A stretch of 41,865 nt of DNA, taken from assembly GCF_030161475.1 (NCBI RefSeq), contig NZ_BSUG01000014.1, positions 25,148 through 67,012 on the forward strand, given 5' to 3'. This DNA is from Tetragenococcus halophilus subsp. flandriensis (GTDB taxonomy: Bacteria; Bacillota; Bacilli; Lactobacillales; Enterococcaceae). The notes under the pieces were generated by a model that saw nothing but the letters and a program-made list of their open reading frames with translations, was not told where the DNA came from and did not search any database. The first letter of the stretch is position 1. Every line of letters begins with the position of its first letter. Made by a program: the position numbers and the translations under genes. Positions 26,641 to 35,690 of this stretch are shown here, piece by piece.

Positions 26641-27486
26641 CTATTTATATCGCTCTTCTAAACGGCTCATCCAAGCACCTAAAGCCGCTCCCAACACTAG
26701 CATTAATACACAAGCGCCATAATCTAAAACACCAAAGCCATTATAATCTGTGGGTATAATCATAATCGTGGAAGCAAAAACAACGCCCATAATAAAGTGA
26801 AACAGCTGTGGGTAAGCTTTACTAAATATATAATCAATCATCTTAGATAAACTCAAAACAGTAATAATACCACCAATTCCAATAGGAATAATGACGCTAA
26901 GGTCTAAATTTTTAAAACCATCCGCCATCGCTTTATACATTCCCATGTAAATAAGAAAGTTGGACGGACTTAAACCAGGGACAATTACGCCTAAAGCAAT
27001 CAAAAACCCTGCCAGCATCCAGGTCCATATATTTTGCGGAACTTCTGTAAATAAGCTAGCACCTTTCCATAAAAAGATCGTTGCCACTATAAAACTAATG
27101 GCTAAGATAATAATTTCTCGCTTAGAACGTCCCTTTTTTCCCGCTTCATTCCATAGAGCTGGGACGGTTCCGAGGATGCAACCAACAAAAAACCATAAAA
27201 TAATACTTGCATAACTACCTAATAAAAAACTAACGGCAAAAGATAAGAGAAATATTCCAGTAAGTCCACCTAAACCAACGGGAAGAAAAAATAAAACATT
27301 TTCCTTGAAATTTCTGGTGATATGAGCTAAAAAACCAATAATTCGTTCATAAATACCAAATATTGCAGCTAAAGCACCACCAGAAACACCTGGTAAAATA
27401 AAACCAGAGCCAATAAACATTCCTTTAACAAAACGTAAAATCCAGTCTTTAGAGCCGAATCGCGCTGGCTGAGTTTCATTTTTCAT
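26641..27486 (-). CDS. popT: DUF368 membrane protein, undecaprenyl-phosphate translocase PopT type
   Basis: 281 residues with about eight membrane helices. The family hallmark GSGFILPGVSGGALAAIFGI is at about 32, and its partner repeat GVIVPGLSPSNFLIYMGMYK at about 160, two inverted re-entrant segments. DUF368 proteins have been shown to flip undecaprenyl phosphate back across the membrane for reuse in wall synthesis. The start follows CAGGAGAAAAACCTA. A lysozyme-like wall protein lies directly upstream, in line with a cell-envelope role. Confidence 0.9.
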   Translation of the reverse strand: MKNETQPARFGSKDWILRFVKGMFIGSGFILPGVSGGALAAIFGIYERIIGFLAHITRNFKENVLFFLPVGLGGLTGIFLLSFAVSFLLGSYASIILWFFVGCILGTVPALWNEAGKKGRSKREIIILAISFIVATIFLWKGASLFTEVPQNIWTWMLAGFLIALGVIVPGLSPSNFLIYMGMYKAMADGFKNLDLSVIIPIGIGGIITVLSLSKMIDYIFSKAYPQLFHFIMGVVFASTIMIIPTDYNGFGVLDYGACVLMLVLGAALGAWMSRLEERYK

Positions 27487-27514
27487 TAGGTTTTTCTCCT
27501 GTCCTTAATTGATT

Positions 27515-28144
27515 TTAAAATAAAAAGTCAGTTTGTTTTATTTTTTTCTCATTGGCTTTCACTAGTTCTGAGTAAAAGAAGTTTCCTCCGTTATGATATA
27601 AGTAACCACCATTATAAAATACTGATTGTAAGCTTAAATAGCGGTATCTGGTTTGCGCCGTATTTCCAAGTTGAGGTGATAGCCTATCTTTTGAATATTG
27701 TTCTGCAAGTTTTAGACTGTGTTTTTTCCCGTGTTCTGCCACATAATCAATATAATCCAAACCAAAATTATAGGCTTGTACAGCAGTCCATAAATCACAA
27801 CCTTTAGCATCTGCTTTTTCGATGGCTTCTGCTAAAAAAGCTACACCTTGTTCAATACTTTCTTGTGATTCATCAATTTGATTAGGATAGCCGCTTTTAC
27901 TTTCAGAACTTTGCATAGGATCATCATGTTCACCTTTGGTTTCTGTAAAGATGATTCCCAGTACTAAATCTTTATGCTGCGGGATATTTTCCTGTTGTAC
28001 AGCTCTTGCAACTTGCCCCTCATATTGATGCACTTGTTTTAAAATTTGGTAATTCCTATAGAAATAATAACCACCTAGGGTAAGTATTATTATCGAAATC
28101 AACAATAATACTTTTTTCAATATCGACTTCTGCTTTTTTTTCAT
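27515..28144 (-). CDS. Lysozyme-like wall hydrolase, PvaA type
   Basis: 209 residues. A basic N-terminus and one membrane helix at about 9-28 (KVLLLISIIILTLGGYYFYR) anchor it outside. The rest is a lysozyme-fold transglycosylase domain: LVLGIIFTETKGEHDDPMQS carries the catalytic Glu, and AVQAYNFGLDYIDYVAEHG is the substrate-binding block. It resembles pneumococcal vaccine antigen A. The ATG at 28144 was preferred over an upstream TTG that would overlap the only candidate ribosome binding site. Its target is the glycan strand of peptidoglycan. It is 28 bases before popT and probably co-transcribed. Confidence 0.87.
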   Translation of the reverse strand: MKKKQKSILKKVLLLISIIILTLGGYYFYRNYQILKQVHQYEGQVARAVQQENIPQHKDLVLGIIFTETKGEHDDPMQSSESKSGYPNQIDESQESIEQGVAFLAEAIEKADAKGCDLWTAVQAYNFGLDYIDYVAEHGKKHSLKLAEQYSKDRLSPQLGNTAQTRYRYLSLQSVFYNGGYLYHNGGNFFYSELVKANEKKIKQTDFLF

Positions 28145-28344
28145 GAATTTGTCATCCAACCCTTTTTAAGATCAAAATTTAGCCTACTAGTTCTTGCAAA
28201 AACTGTCTATAAAACAAGCGTAAAAAATATAATCTTTACTAAAAAGTAAGCTTTCTTTGAATTCCTTTAACATTTGTTTGGGTGGACTTTCTTTATCGTT
28301 AATTGATAACAAATTTTTGTAATAAAAACACTAATTTTAATGTA

Positions 28345-28977
28345 TTAACGATTGCTTAGTGGTGTGCTGGCAAATGTTTCAATAATTGGAATAAGCGCTA
28401 GTTTTAATTTATATTTTCTTTTTAAAGCAGTTTCGATTGTATACTCATTTTCACTTTGCCTTGAAATTGTTGCTAAAAGGCGAGATTCAGTTTTCGTTTG
28501 TTCTTTAACTTCATAACGATCATCAATTGTTTCTACATAGAAGTTAGGGTAATTTGCTATTTCATCTTTAAAAGAACTTAAGGTCATTTGATCTTTTGCT
28601 TCTACGTCATTTTCAGTTACAACACTATCATTTTGCGGAGTTGTGTCGTTAACAGAAGTCCAGTGGCTAGCGACTTCTTGCGCTAAATTATCACTAAAAA
28701 GTTCTCCTAAACCTTTTTCTCCATTTTGAATTCGTTTAATCATATTCGTAAAATTTTCATCTAAAGATAAATTTATTTCTTTATTTCGCGCATCATCATC
28801 TAAATCTAAACGTCGAACGACCAATACATCTGGACGATCTGTTTGCGTAAATGCTTTTACTTTGAAACCATACTTAGCACTAACCTTTTCTTGCATTTTA
28901 AGAAATAGGTTAGACTGTATAGATTTAAAAGACGGTTGAAATTGTTGTTGTAATTTGGCTAATTGTTTCTTCTTCAT
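28345..28977 (-). CDS. Hypothetical protein, 210 aa
   Basis: I do not recognise a family. It has no signal peptide or membrane helix. The N-terminal 40 residues are basic and helical (KKKQLAKLQQQFQPSFKSIQ), the middle is acidic (RLDLDDDARNKEINLSLDEN), and two beta-rich stretches follow (NFYVETIDDRYEVKEQ, YTIETALKRKYKLKLALIPI). The good ribosome binding site (AAAGGGGAACATT) and a clean frame support expression. It is divergent from the nucleoid-associated gene. About 180 bases without visible features separate its stop from the PvaA-like gene. Confidence 0.75.
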   Translation of the reverse strand: MKKKQLAKLQQQFQPSFKSIQSNLFLKMQEKVSAKYGFKVKAFTQTDRPDVLVVRRLDLDDDARNKEINLSLDENFTNMIKRIQNGEKGLGELFSDNLAQEVASHWTSVNDTTPQNDSVVTENDVEAKDQMTLSSFKDEIANYPNFYVETIDDRYEVKEQTKTESRLLATISRQSENEYTIETALKRKYKLKLALIPIIETFASTPLSNR

Positions 28978-29120
28978 AATGTTCCCCTTTCAAAAATACT
29001 ATTTGATTATAAGAAAAAAAGACTGCGTTGAACAGAGATTTTTGCGAAAAAGTTTTGAAAACATTCAATTAAAGCCATTTCATAACTAAGAAATAAATTT
29101 GCTTTAACTATTTGTCTTTC

Positions 29121-29150
29121 TTTACAAGTAATTTTTTTGTACACTATAGA
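29121..29150 (+). promoter_or_regulatory. Promoter of the NdpA-like gene
   Basis: TTTACA (29121-29126) and TATAGA (29145-29150) with an 18-base spacer. The expected transcript start near 29157 supports the start codon at 29178 and excludes two earlier in-frame ATG codons. Confidence 0.55.
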
Positions 29151-29177
29151 ATGGAAAATGAAAGGAAGACATCACTT

Positions 29178-30182
29178 ATGGATATTTATTTAAAACGAGC
29201 GATCATGCATATTATTGACAGAAAGTCAGGAGACCCTGTCTTTTCTCAAGTAGAATTAGATTTAAGTACGGAATACATTCGAGATTATTTAAGCAAAAAA
29301 ATACAAAAATTAACCAGTTCTCAAACAAAAACAGGAACTTTAACAGAAGACTCAGAAATCGCGCAATTAAGCCAACAAGCTAAGGAAAATTTTATCAGTT
29401 TTAGCGAATCTTTTGTAACTCGCTGGTATGAAAGCTATCAACAAAGTGAAGACGCGCCTGACAGTGATGTTTTTGTCGTGTTATATGAACTTGATACTAC
29501 AATGTACGTTGCTTTTTTGAAAGTTAAGTATACTGAAGGTTATACCCATTACGTTGATACGAACGAACACGGTATTCACAATGATCTCATTATTAACCGA
29601 GCAATATTAGCAGGCAAAGCGCAAAAAGCGGACGAAGGGATTACGATCAATCTAACAGATTTAACTTATGAGCTCATTGAGAAAAAATATACTTTTTCTG
29701 GTGAAAAAATGAATTACTTTTCTAATAAAGTCATTGAATCTCAACCTGCACCTTCTTTAGAAGACAATGTCAAAGTGATCAAAAAAACGGCCGAAGAAAT
29801 TGGTGAAAAGTTCAATACGCCTAGCTATGATTTAGTAGCGGATGTTAAAGAAGCTGTTTACGATACGATCGAAGAGCATGGACAAATTGATACAAAACAA
29901 GTAGCCGAACAAGTTTTTAAAGACAATGTTACAGCGAGAATGTCTTTTGAAGAAGAAGTTGAAGAACAAGGACTTAGCAGTCAAGCACCAATGATGCGTG
30001 AAGTACGAGAAGTCTCTGAAAAAAAGTATGGCAAACAAAAACTAAAACTCTCAAATGGTATTGAACTGGTTGTTCCACTTGATGTATATCGAGATCCTGA
30101 ACTGATTGAATTTATTAACAATCCCGATGGAACGATTTCTGTTACGATCAAAAACGTAGAAGAAATTATTAACCGTATGTAA
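29178..30182 (+). CDS. NdpA/YejK-type nucleoid-associated protein
   Basis: 334 residues starting MDIYLKRAIMHIIDRKSGDP. The order matches the NdpA family: an N-terminal domain beginning with residues that place a histidine early (AIMHIID), the middle block DVFVVLYELDTTMYVAFLKV and NDLIINRAILAGKAQKADEG, and a C-terminal LSNGIELVVPLDVYRDPELI with the NPDGTISVTIKN end. In E. coli the relative is bound to the nucleoid and inhibits gyrase; activity here is unknown. Lactic-acid bacteria commonly carry this gene. AAAGGAAG lies 9-10 bases before the ATG. Confidence 0.85.
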   Translation: MDIYLKRAIMHIIDRKSGDPVFSQVELDLSTEYIRDYLSKKIQKLTSSQTKTGTLTEDSEIAQLSQQAKENFISFSESFVTRWYESYQQSEDAPDSDVFVVLYELDTTMYVAFLKVKYTEGYTHYVDTNEHGIHNDLIINRAILAGKAQKADEGITINLTDLTYELIEKKYTFSGEKMNYFSNKVIESQPAPSLEDNVKVIKKTAEEIGEKFNTPSYDLVADVKEAVYDTIEEHGQIDTKQVAEQVFKDNVTARMSFEEEVEEQGLSSQAPMMREVREVSEKKYGKQKLKLSNGIELVVPLDVYRDPELIEFINNPDGTISVTIKNVEEIINRM

Positions 30183-30220
30183 TTTGATAAAAAAGCGAGC
30201 AGTTTTTCATTTATGAAAAA

Positions 30221-30335
30221 CATAGGGAATAAAAAGGAAAAACATTACCTGATATTGAAAACATGGGGAGTGAAATAAAAAAACACTCCTCGATATTAAA
30301 AACATAGAGAGTGAAAAAGAGATTCTTTACTCATC
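30221..30335. repeat. Tandem 41-bp repeat, array C, 3' of the NdpA-like gene
   Basis: Three units begin CATAGGGAA, CATGGGGAG and CATAGAGAG at 30221, 30262 and 30303, exactly 41 bases apart; a partial copy may precede them. Each holds an inverted repeat: AGGGAAT/ATTACCT in unit 1, GGGGAGTG/CACTCCTC in unit 2, GAGT/ACTC in unit 3. The stem pair A-T in unit 1 becomes G-C in unit 2, which preserves pairing. Units share GATATT-AAAA linkers. No coding frame is evident. Confidence 0.8.
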
Positions 30336-30379
30336 TTTTAGTGATTGAGTCAAATTTCATCTTCATTCTTCAATTTTGG

Positions 30380-30418
30380 ATAAAAACGACCAGAAGCATT
30401 GCTCCTGGTCGTTTTTCA
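30380..30418 (-). terminator. Terminator of mvaE
   Basis: On the minus strand AAAAACGACCAG pairs with CTGGTCGTTTTT (15-16 bp in all with one mismatch, loop AATG), right at the mvaE stop. Confidence 0.92.
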
Positions 30419-32848
30419 ATCATTCTTATTTCTAAGCTCTTGCAAAATCTTTCGAGCGTTTTCTTCATTCATCTGTATTCTTTTCAATTTGGTGGCGACT
30501 TTTTGCACTTCAAAGTCTTTGGCACCAACATTTAATGCTAATGCACGTGCTTGTAAAGCCATATGCCCTTTTTGAATGCCTTCAGTCACCAAGGCTTTAA
30601 GAGCAGCTAAATTTTGGGCCAGACCAACAGAAGCGATAACTTCAGCTAGCTCTTTTGCGTCATTTACATCCAATATTTGCAGTGCTGCTTGGGCTTTAGG
30701 CAAAACTTTCGTTGCACCTCCAGCAGTAGCAAGCGCAAGTGGCAATTCAATGCTACCTTTGAGTTGATTATCTTCCACCTGCCACTGGCTTAATCCCTGA
30801 TATTTTCCGTTTTTTGCTGCATAAGCATGAACAGCACTATTTACACTTCGAGTGTCATTTCCAGTTGCAAGAACCACAGCGTCGACACCATTCATGATCC
30901 CTTTGTTATGTGTGGCTGCGCGAAAAGGATCGATTTGTGCAAAGTTGGAAGCAGCAGCAATCTTTTTAGCTGTCTTTTCTCCTTTTTCAGCATCGCCTTT
31001 TCCTAAACTGGCAAATGAAACGCAACACTTGGCTGTTACTAAAGCATCCGTAGCATAGTTACTTAAAATACTAAATAAAATTTCTTCAGAAAACCATTGG
31101 CGAAAAAGCGAAGCCACAGCTTCTAGCATCGTATTTAGCATGTTTGCGCCCATTGCGTCTTGAGTATCTACAATTAAATCAACACTTAAAAAACTGGGAT
31201 CTTCCGCAAAATCACGAACTGCAACTCTTTTCACTCCCCCACCACGTTTCACGATAGAAGGATAAGATTGCTCCGCAATAGATATAATCTCTGCTTCATT
31301 TTTTTTGATTTGTTCAATAACTGTCCTCTTATTTGTGACATTCATTAAAACAATTTGTCCACGGGTTTCCTTTTTCTTCATTTCAGCGGTAAAACCAGCT
31401 AAACTTTTAGCCATTTGTACACCATTGTTACAAGCCGCTACTACCGAGGGTTCTTCGGTTGCCATAGGAACAAAATATTCTTTTTGATTAACAGACATAT
31501 TGGGAACCAGACCCATAGGAAGCGAAATTTCACTAATTTGATTTTCCGTTAGATTGCCCGCAATTCTTTCTGGCAACACGGTTCTTTCTAGTTCATCAGC
31601 GGTTTTACTAGTCATTTTATTCTGAGAGACTAAGAAATCTAATCTTTCTTTTCTAGTTAGTTTATAAAATTTATGAGAACTATTGGATTTTGGCCGTTCA
31701 ATTAAAGCCGCCAGCCCCAGACCTCCACCTACACATAATGACACCACAGCGTAACGTCCATCCACACGTTCTAACTGGTGACAAGCGGTTGTAATAATAC
31801 GAGCGCCGCTAGCTCCAATCGCATGGCCTATAGAAATCCCACTTCCACAAACATTGACTTTTTCTTCAGGTATCTCTAATTCTTCTTCCACAGCAATAGA
31901 AGAGGATGCAAAAGCTTCGTTGATCTCAAAAAGATCGATATCTTCTATTGCTAATGCATTTCTTTCTAACAACTGACGAATAGCTTTGATAGGAGAAATT
32001 CCCATAACTTTAGGGTCGACTCCTACTTCCACCACATCTTTAAGAATCGCTAAATAGGAAAGATCATTTGCTAAAACAAAATTTTTAGAAGCAAGCAGCA
32101 CAGCTGACGCGCCATCATTGATCGTAGAAGCATTTCCCGCTGTTACCGTTCCTTCTTTTTTAAATACTGTTTTTAATTTTGCTAGTTTTTCTAAGGAAGT
32201 ATCTTTTCTCACACCTTCATCTTTATCTACTTTTTTTCCAGCGATATCAAGTGACAGTATTTCATTAGAAAAATACCCTTTTTCCTGAGCGTTAGCCGCT
32301 CTTTCTTGTGAACGTAGCGCAAATGCATCCTGCATTTTTCTTGTTATATTAAACTTTTCTGCTACGTTTTCAGCAGTAAGACCCATATGTTGACCACTAA
32401 AAACATCGGTTAAACCATCAGAAAGCATGACTGGTTTAGGTTGTGAATATGTATCTTCTTCTTGGTTATAATAACTTAAATAAGGCGCCTGGCTCATACT
32501 TTCAGTACCACCAGCTAATACCACTTCTGCTTCATCTAAGAAAATAGCTTGTGAAGCTAGCGAAATAGCCTTCATTCCCGAGCCACAAACTTCATTGATC
32601 GTAGAAGCGTACACACTTTCAGATAACCCGCTATTTAAGGTAATTTGTCTAGCTGGATTTTGCCCACTTCCTGCTTGTAAAACATTGCCAAAAATAACTT
32701 GATTGATTGACGTGGCCGCTTTTTTATTATTATTTATAAGTTTTTTAGACACAGCTGTCCCCAGATCTACAGCTGATAATTGACTTAAAGAACCTTGATA
32801 TTTACCAACAGGTGTTCTCAAAGCATCAATAATTACAACATCTTTCAC
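30416..32848 (-). CDS. mvaE: Acetyl-CoA acetyltransferase / HMG-CoA reductase fusion
   Basis: 810 residues. Residues 1-390 are a thiolase (catalytic Cys in NEVCGSGMKA, His in INEAFASSS and GHAIGASGAR, final Cys in VSLCVGGGLG) that makes acetoacetyl-CoA. Residues 415-805 are a class II HMG-CoA reductase (ATEEPSVVAACNNG, QDAMGANMLNTMLEAVA, THNKGIMNGVDAVVLATGND) that makes mevalonate. This fusion is typical of enterococci and relatives and feeds isoprenoid synthesis. Translation begins at GTG (32846-32848): GGAGG lies 7 bases upstream and the protein then starts as in E. faecalis (MKDVVIIDALRTPVGKYQGS). An ATG 108 bases upstream has no support. It is divergent from mvaS. Confidence 0.97.
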   Translation of the reverse strand: MKDVVIIDALRTPVGKYQGSLSQLSAVDLGTAVSKKLINNNKKAATSINQVIFGNVLQAGSGQNPARQITLNSGLSESVYASTINEVCGSGMKAISLASQAIFLDEAEVVLAGGTESMSQAPYLSYYNQEEDTYSQPKPVMLSDGLTDVFSGQHMGLTAENVAEKFNITRKMQDAFALRSQERAANAQEKGYFSNEILSLDIAGKKVDKDEGVRKDTSLEKLAKLKTVFKKEGTVTAGNASTINDGASAVLLASKNFVLANDLSYLAILKDVVEVGVDPKVMGISPIKAIRQLLERNALAIEDIDLFEINEAFASSSIAVEEELEIPEEKVNVCGSGISIGHAIGASGARIITTACHQLERVDGRYAVVSLCVGGGLGLAALIERPKSNSSHKFYKLTRKERLDFLVSQNKMTSKTADELERTVLPERIAGNLTENQISEISLPMGLVPNMSVNQKEYFVPMATEEPSVVAACNNGVQMAKSLAGFTAEMKKKETRGQIVLMNVTNKRTVIEQIKKNEAEIISIAEQSYPSIVKRGGGVKRVAVRDFAEDPSFLSVDLIVDTQDAMGANMLNTMLEAVASLFRQWFSEEILFSILSNYATDALVTAKCCVSFASLGKGDAEKGEKTAKKIAAASNFAQIDPFRAATHNKGIMNGVDAVVLATGNDTRSVNSAVHAYAAKNGKYQGLSQWQVEDNQLKGSIELPLALATAGGATKVLPKAQAALQILDVNDAKELAEVIASVGLAQNLAALKALVTEGIQKGHMALQARALALNVGAKDFEVQKVATKLKRIQMNEENARKILQELRNKND

Positions 32849-33027
32849 ATCGTCACCTCCAAAATGAACTATAGCATTCTTTCTTAAAAAAACAAATAGT
32901 TCTTTTAGTGTCTTATAACCTACTGAGCATTCTTTAACAAACTTTAAATTATCCATCGAAACTATCTAAATTTATCTAAAGTGTGTTAAATTTATAATTA
33001 TATAAATAACACAAAGGAGAAGCAAAG
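32849..33027. promoter_or_regulatory. Divergent mvaE/mvaS promoter region
   Basis: 179 bases between the start codons. For mvaE TTGTTA-16-TTATAA is one candidate, and TTGTTT-16-TATAGT with an upstream TG another. For mvaS an AT-rich block with TATAAT lies about 35 bases before the start. No known operator is recognised. Confidence 0.4.
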
Positions 33028-34179
33028 ATGAACGTTGGTATAGATAAAATCAGTTTTTATAGTCCGGCATATTATATCGATATGACAGAACTTGCTGATA
33101 CACGAAAGGTAGATCCTGCTAAATTTCACATAGGTATCGGTCAAGATCAAATGGCCCTTGCTCCTAAAACTCAAGATATTGTTACTTTTGCAGCTAATGC
33201 TGCCCAAAATATTTTAGAAGATGCTGATTTAGCCCAAATCGATATGATTATCGTAGCCACCGAATCAGGTATTGATGAATCTAAGGCTTCGGCAGTCATA
33301 TTGCACCGTTTATTAGGTATTCAACCCTTTGCACGCGCTTTTGAAATTAAAGAAGCTTGTTATGGCGCTACTGCAGGCTTACAATTCGCTAAAGAGCACG
33401 TTGCTTTGCATCCAGATAAAAAAGTTTTAGTTATCGCAAGTGACATAGCAAAATATGGATTAAAATCAGGTGGCGAACCGACTCAAGGGGCTGGCGCGGT
33501 AGCAATGCTTGTAAGTGCTGAACCAAAAATTTTAACTTTTGAAGATGACAATGTAATGTTAACCCAAGATATTTACGATTTTTGGCGACCTGTCGGTTAT
33601 ACTTTTCCCTTAGTTGATGGTCCCTTATCTAATGAGACCTATATTCAATCTTTCCAAAAAATCTGGGAAGAAAATAAGAGAAAAAATCATACCACTTTTT
33701 CCGACTATGCTGCCTTGGCCTTTCATATTCCTTATACAAAAATGGGGAAAAAAGCTCTCACATCGGTTTTGACCGAGGTTTCCGAAGGTGAAAAAGAACG
33801 TTTACTCACTCGTTATGAAGAAAGTATCAATTATAGTAGAAAAATAGGAAATATGTATACTGGTTCCTTATATCTAGGATTGATCTCTCTATTAGAAAAT
33901 AGTACAAGCTTACAAGAAAATGATCGAATCGGGTTGTTTAGTTATGGTTCAGGTTCGGTGGCTGAATTTTTCAGTATGAAATTAGTTAAAGACTATCAAA
34001 AATATTTAAAGAAAGACCTGCACGAAAAACAATTAACACAAAGAACAAAATTATCAATCGATCAGTACGAAGAAATGTTTACTGATACTTTAGATACAAG
34101 TGAATATAAGATATTCCATGACAAAACTCCCTATAGTATCAGTGAAATCAGGAACACGATCCGTCACTACAATGAATAA
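33028..34179 (+). CDS. mvaS: Hydroxymethylglutaryl-CoA synthase
   Basis: 383 residues, the normal bacterial length. It condenses acetyl-CoA with acetoacetyl-CoA in the mevalonate pathway. The active-site Glu is in VATESGIDESKA (about 79), the nucleophilic Cys in EIKEACYGATAGLQFA (about 111) and the His in LAFHIPYTKMGKKAL (about 233). SYGSGSVAEFFS is the late conserved block. The start follows AAAGGAGAAGCAAAG. It is divergent from mvaE, whose reductase uses its product. Confidence 0.97.
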   Translation: MNVGIDKISFYSPAYYIDMTELADTRKVDPAKFHIGIGQDQMALAPKTQDIVTFAANAAQNILEDADLAQIDMIIVATESGIDESKASAVILHRLLGIQPFARAFEIKEACYGATAGLQFAKEHVALHPDKKVLVIASDIAKYGLKSGGEPTQGAGAVAMLVSAEPKILTFEDDNVMLTQDIYDFWRPVGYTFPLVDGPLSNETYIQSFQKIWEENKRKNHTTFSDYAALAFHIPYTKMGKKALTSVLTEVSEGEKERLLTRYEESINYSRKIGNMYTGSLYLGLISLLENSTSLQENDRIGLFSYGSGSVAEFFSMKLVKDYQKYLKKDLHEKQLTQRTKLSIDQYEEMFTDTLDTSEYKIFHDKTPYSISEIRNTIRHYNE

Positions 34180-34189
34180 ACTTTTATTT

Positions 34190-34238
34190 TAAAAAAACAG
34201 CTTCTTATCAATCCATCTGATAAGAAGCTGTTTTTAGT
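34190..34238 (+). terminator. Bidirectional terminator after mvaS
   Basis: A perfect 16-bp stem (arms 34195-34210 and 34218-34233, AAACAGCTTCTTATCA) flanked by A-rich and T-rich sides. It can end mvaS and the opposite-strand gene remnant. Confidence 0.93.
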
Positions 34239-34254
34239 AATATAAAATTGAAAA

Positions 34255-34613
34255 TTAATCAGTCGGAATCAAACGAACAGTTGCTTGCCGAGCTTGTTCA
34301 CTAATCATGGGTTCTAAATAAGGACTACCTGCAAACTTCTGACGGTAACCTTCATCCAATTGATCATTTAAATTGTTGTCATCAACAAATTCAAAACGGA
34401 CATCTTTTTCTATTCCGCCAGAAGAAATATGTCCCTTTCCTTCTCTTTTAGCGGACTGGTACCAGCGTATCCTCGGCAATATAGATCGTCACCTGCTTGT
34501 GCTGCCCATATACGAGTGGGGCTATGCATTGAACCATCTGCATTAGGAATAGATATATATAAACTGCTATCTTTGGCAATAGCTGCAAGTTCCTCTTCTT
34601 TCCATTGACTCAT
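34255..34613 (-). pseudogene. DUF2255 family gene broken by a short internal deletion
   Basis: Two overlapping frames together make one DUF2255 protein. The first (from the ATG at 34613 with AAAAGGGG upstream) gives MSQWKEEELAAIAKDSSLYI to DDLYCRGYAG and then goes out of frame. The second gives WYQSAKREGKGHISSGGIEK to the end SEQARQATVRLIPTD. The family normally has about 10 residues between LY and WYQ; here only 14 bases remain, about 16 short. That is not a multiple of three, hence the frameshift. The junction is in GCTGG, consistent with deletion between two short repeats. Function of the family is unknown. A sequencing error would more often change one base. Confidence 0.82.
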
Positions 34614-34652
34614 AAGAAAAACCCCTTTTGTTTTTTATTGATCGAAAAATAA

Positions 34653-35519
34653 TTATAATCCTTTTTCAAATACTGGAAAGGCATTAGACTCCCCATAGTC
34701 TTTAATTTGTTCCATTTGTTTCATTTTATTCAAATCTTCTGCAGAAATTTCAAAGTCTAACTCAGCATTACTTCGAATATGATCTGGGTTTTCAGATTTT
34801 GGCAATGGTAACAAGCCTAATTGTAAGCAGTAACGAATGCTCAATTGAGCGGGACTTACATTATATTTTTCTGCTAATTCTTTTATTTCTTTATTGTCTA
34901 ATATTTCACCATGAGCAACAGGCGAGTAAGCTTCAACTAAAATATCCTGTTTTTGGCAAAATTCAATTAAATCAAAAGGCGTATTACTTACGTGTGTAAG
35001 AACTTGATTAACCATTGGTTTTACAGTGCCGTTTTCTAAAATGTTTTCGAGGTCTTTTTGTTCAAAGTTAGATACACCAATCGCGTGAAGTTTTCCAGCG
35101 TTATAAGCCTCTTCCATTGCACGCCAAGCTTCTAGATTACCTTCATAAAAATGTTCTCCATTGCGGAAATCACTCCAAGGTTGTGGACTATGAATGATCA
35201 TCAGATCAAAGTAATCAACGCCTGCCTTTTCCAGCGATTCATCAATTGCTTTGACTGCTTCATCATAAGATTTAATTTCAGCAGCTAATTTTGTCGTAAG
35301 AAAAATATCTTCACGCGCAATACCAGAATCACGGATTCCTTGACCTACGCCACGCTCATTTTCATAAGCTTGCGCTGTATCAATATGACGATAACCCATC
35401 TCGATTGCATTTTTTACCGGTTCTACTACTTTATCATCCTCAACAAGCCAAGTCCCAAAACCAATTTTAGGAATCTTTACTCCGTTAGATAAAGTATACT
35501 CTTCAGTTAAAATACTCAT
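34653..35519 (-). CDS. Aldo/keto reductase
   Basis: 288 residues, a TIM-barrel NADPH-dependent carbonyl reductase of the 2,5-diketo-gluconate-reductase group. The tetrad is visible: Asp and Tyr in YRHIDTAQAYENERGVGQGI, Lys in IFLTTKLAAE, His in MIIHSPQPW. The cofactor end PLPKSENPDHIRSNAELDF is typical. Substrates are likely reactive aldehydes or ketones but cannot be named. The promoter 180 bases upstream has the 19-base spacer and palindrome of MerR-type control. The ribosome binding site is modest (AAATGGGG). Confidence 0.92.
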   Translation of the reverse strand: MSILTEEYTLSNGVKIPKIGFGTWLVEDDKVVEPVKNAIEMGYRHIDTAQAYENERGVGQGIRDSGIAREDIFLTTKLAAEIKSYDEAVKAIDESLEKAGVDYFDLMIIHSPQPWSDFRNGEHFYEGNLEAWRAMEEAYNAGKLHAIGVSNFEQKDLENILENGTVKPMVNQVLTHVSNTPFDLIEFCQKQDILVEAYSPVAHGEILDNKEIKELAEKYNVSPAQLSIRYCLQLGLLPLPKSENPDHIRSNAELDFEISAEDLNKMKQMEQIKDYGESNAFPVFEKGL

Positions 35520-35690
35520 AATTTTTACCCCATTTCTGTATTTTTTATCTGCTAAATAAATTGATGCTTAACAGCAATTATTAACTTACTTTGAGTGCTT
35601 GCTTGAAATGCAAACCTCCTTCCAATTTCAACTGTATCACTAAGACATTTATTTGTCAGTTGATTTAATTGTAGGATATGTTACAAGTTT
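35520..35690 (-). other. Long leader of the aldo/keto reductase gene
   Basis: About 165 transcribed bases precede the start. They include an excellent AAGGAGG (35615-35621) that is not followed by ATG, GTG or a suitably spaced TTG; an ATT codon 5 bases on would open a 7-codon frame. This may mark a lost gene or a leader peptide. No riboswitch class is recognised. Confidence 0.4.
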
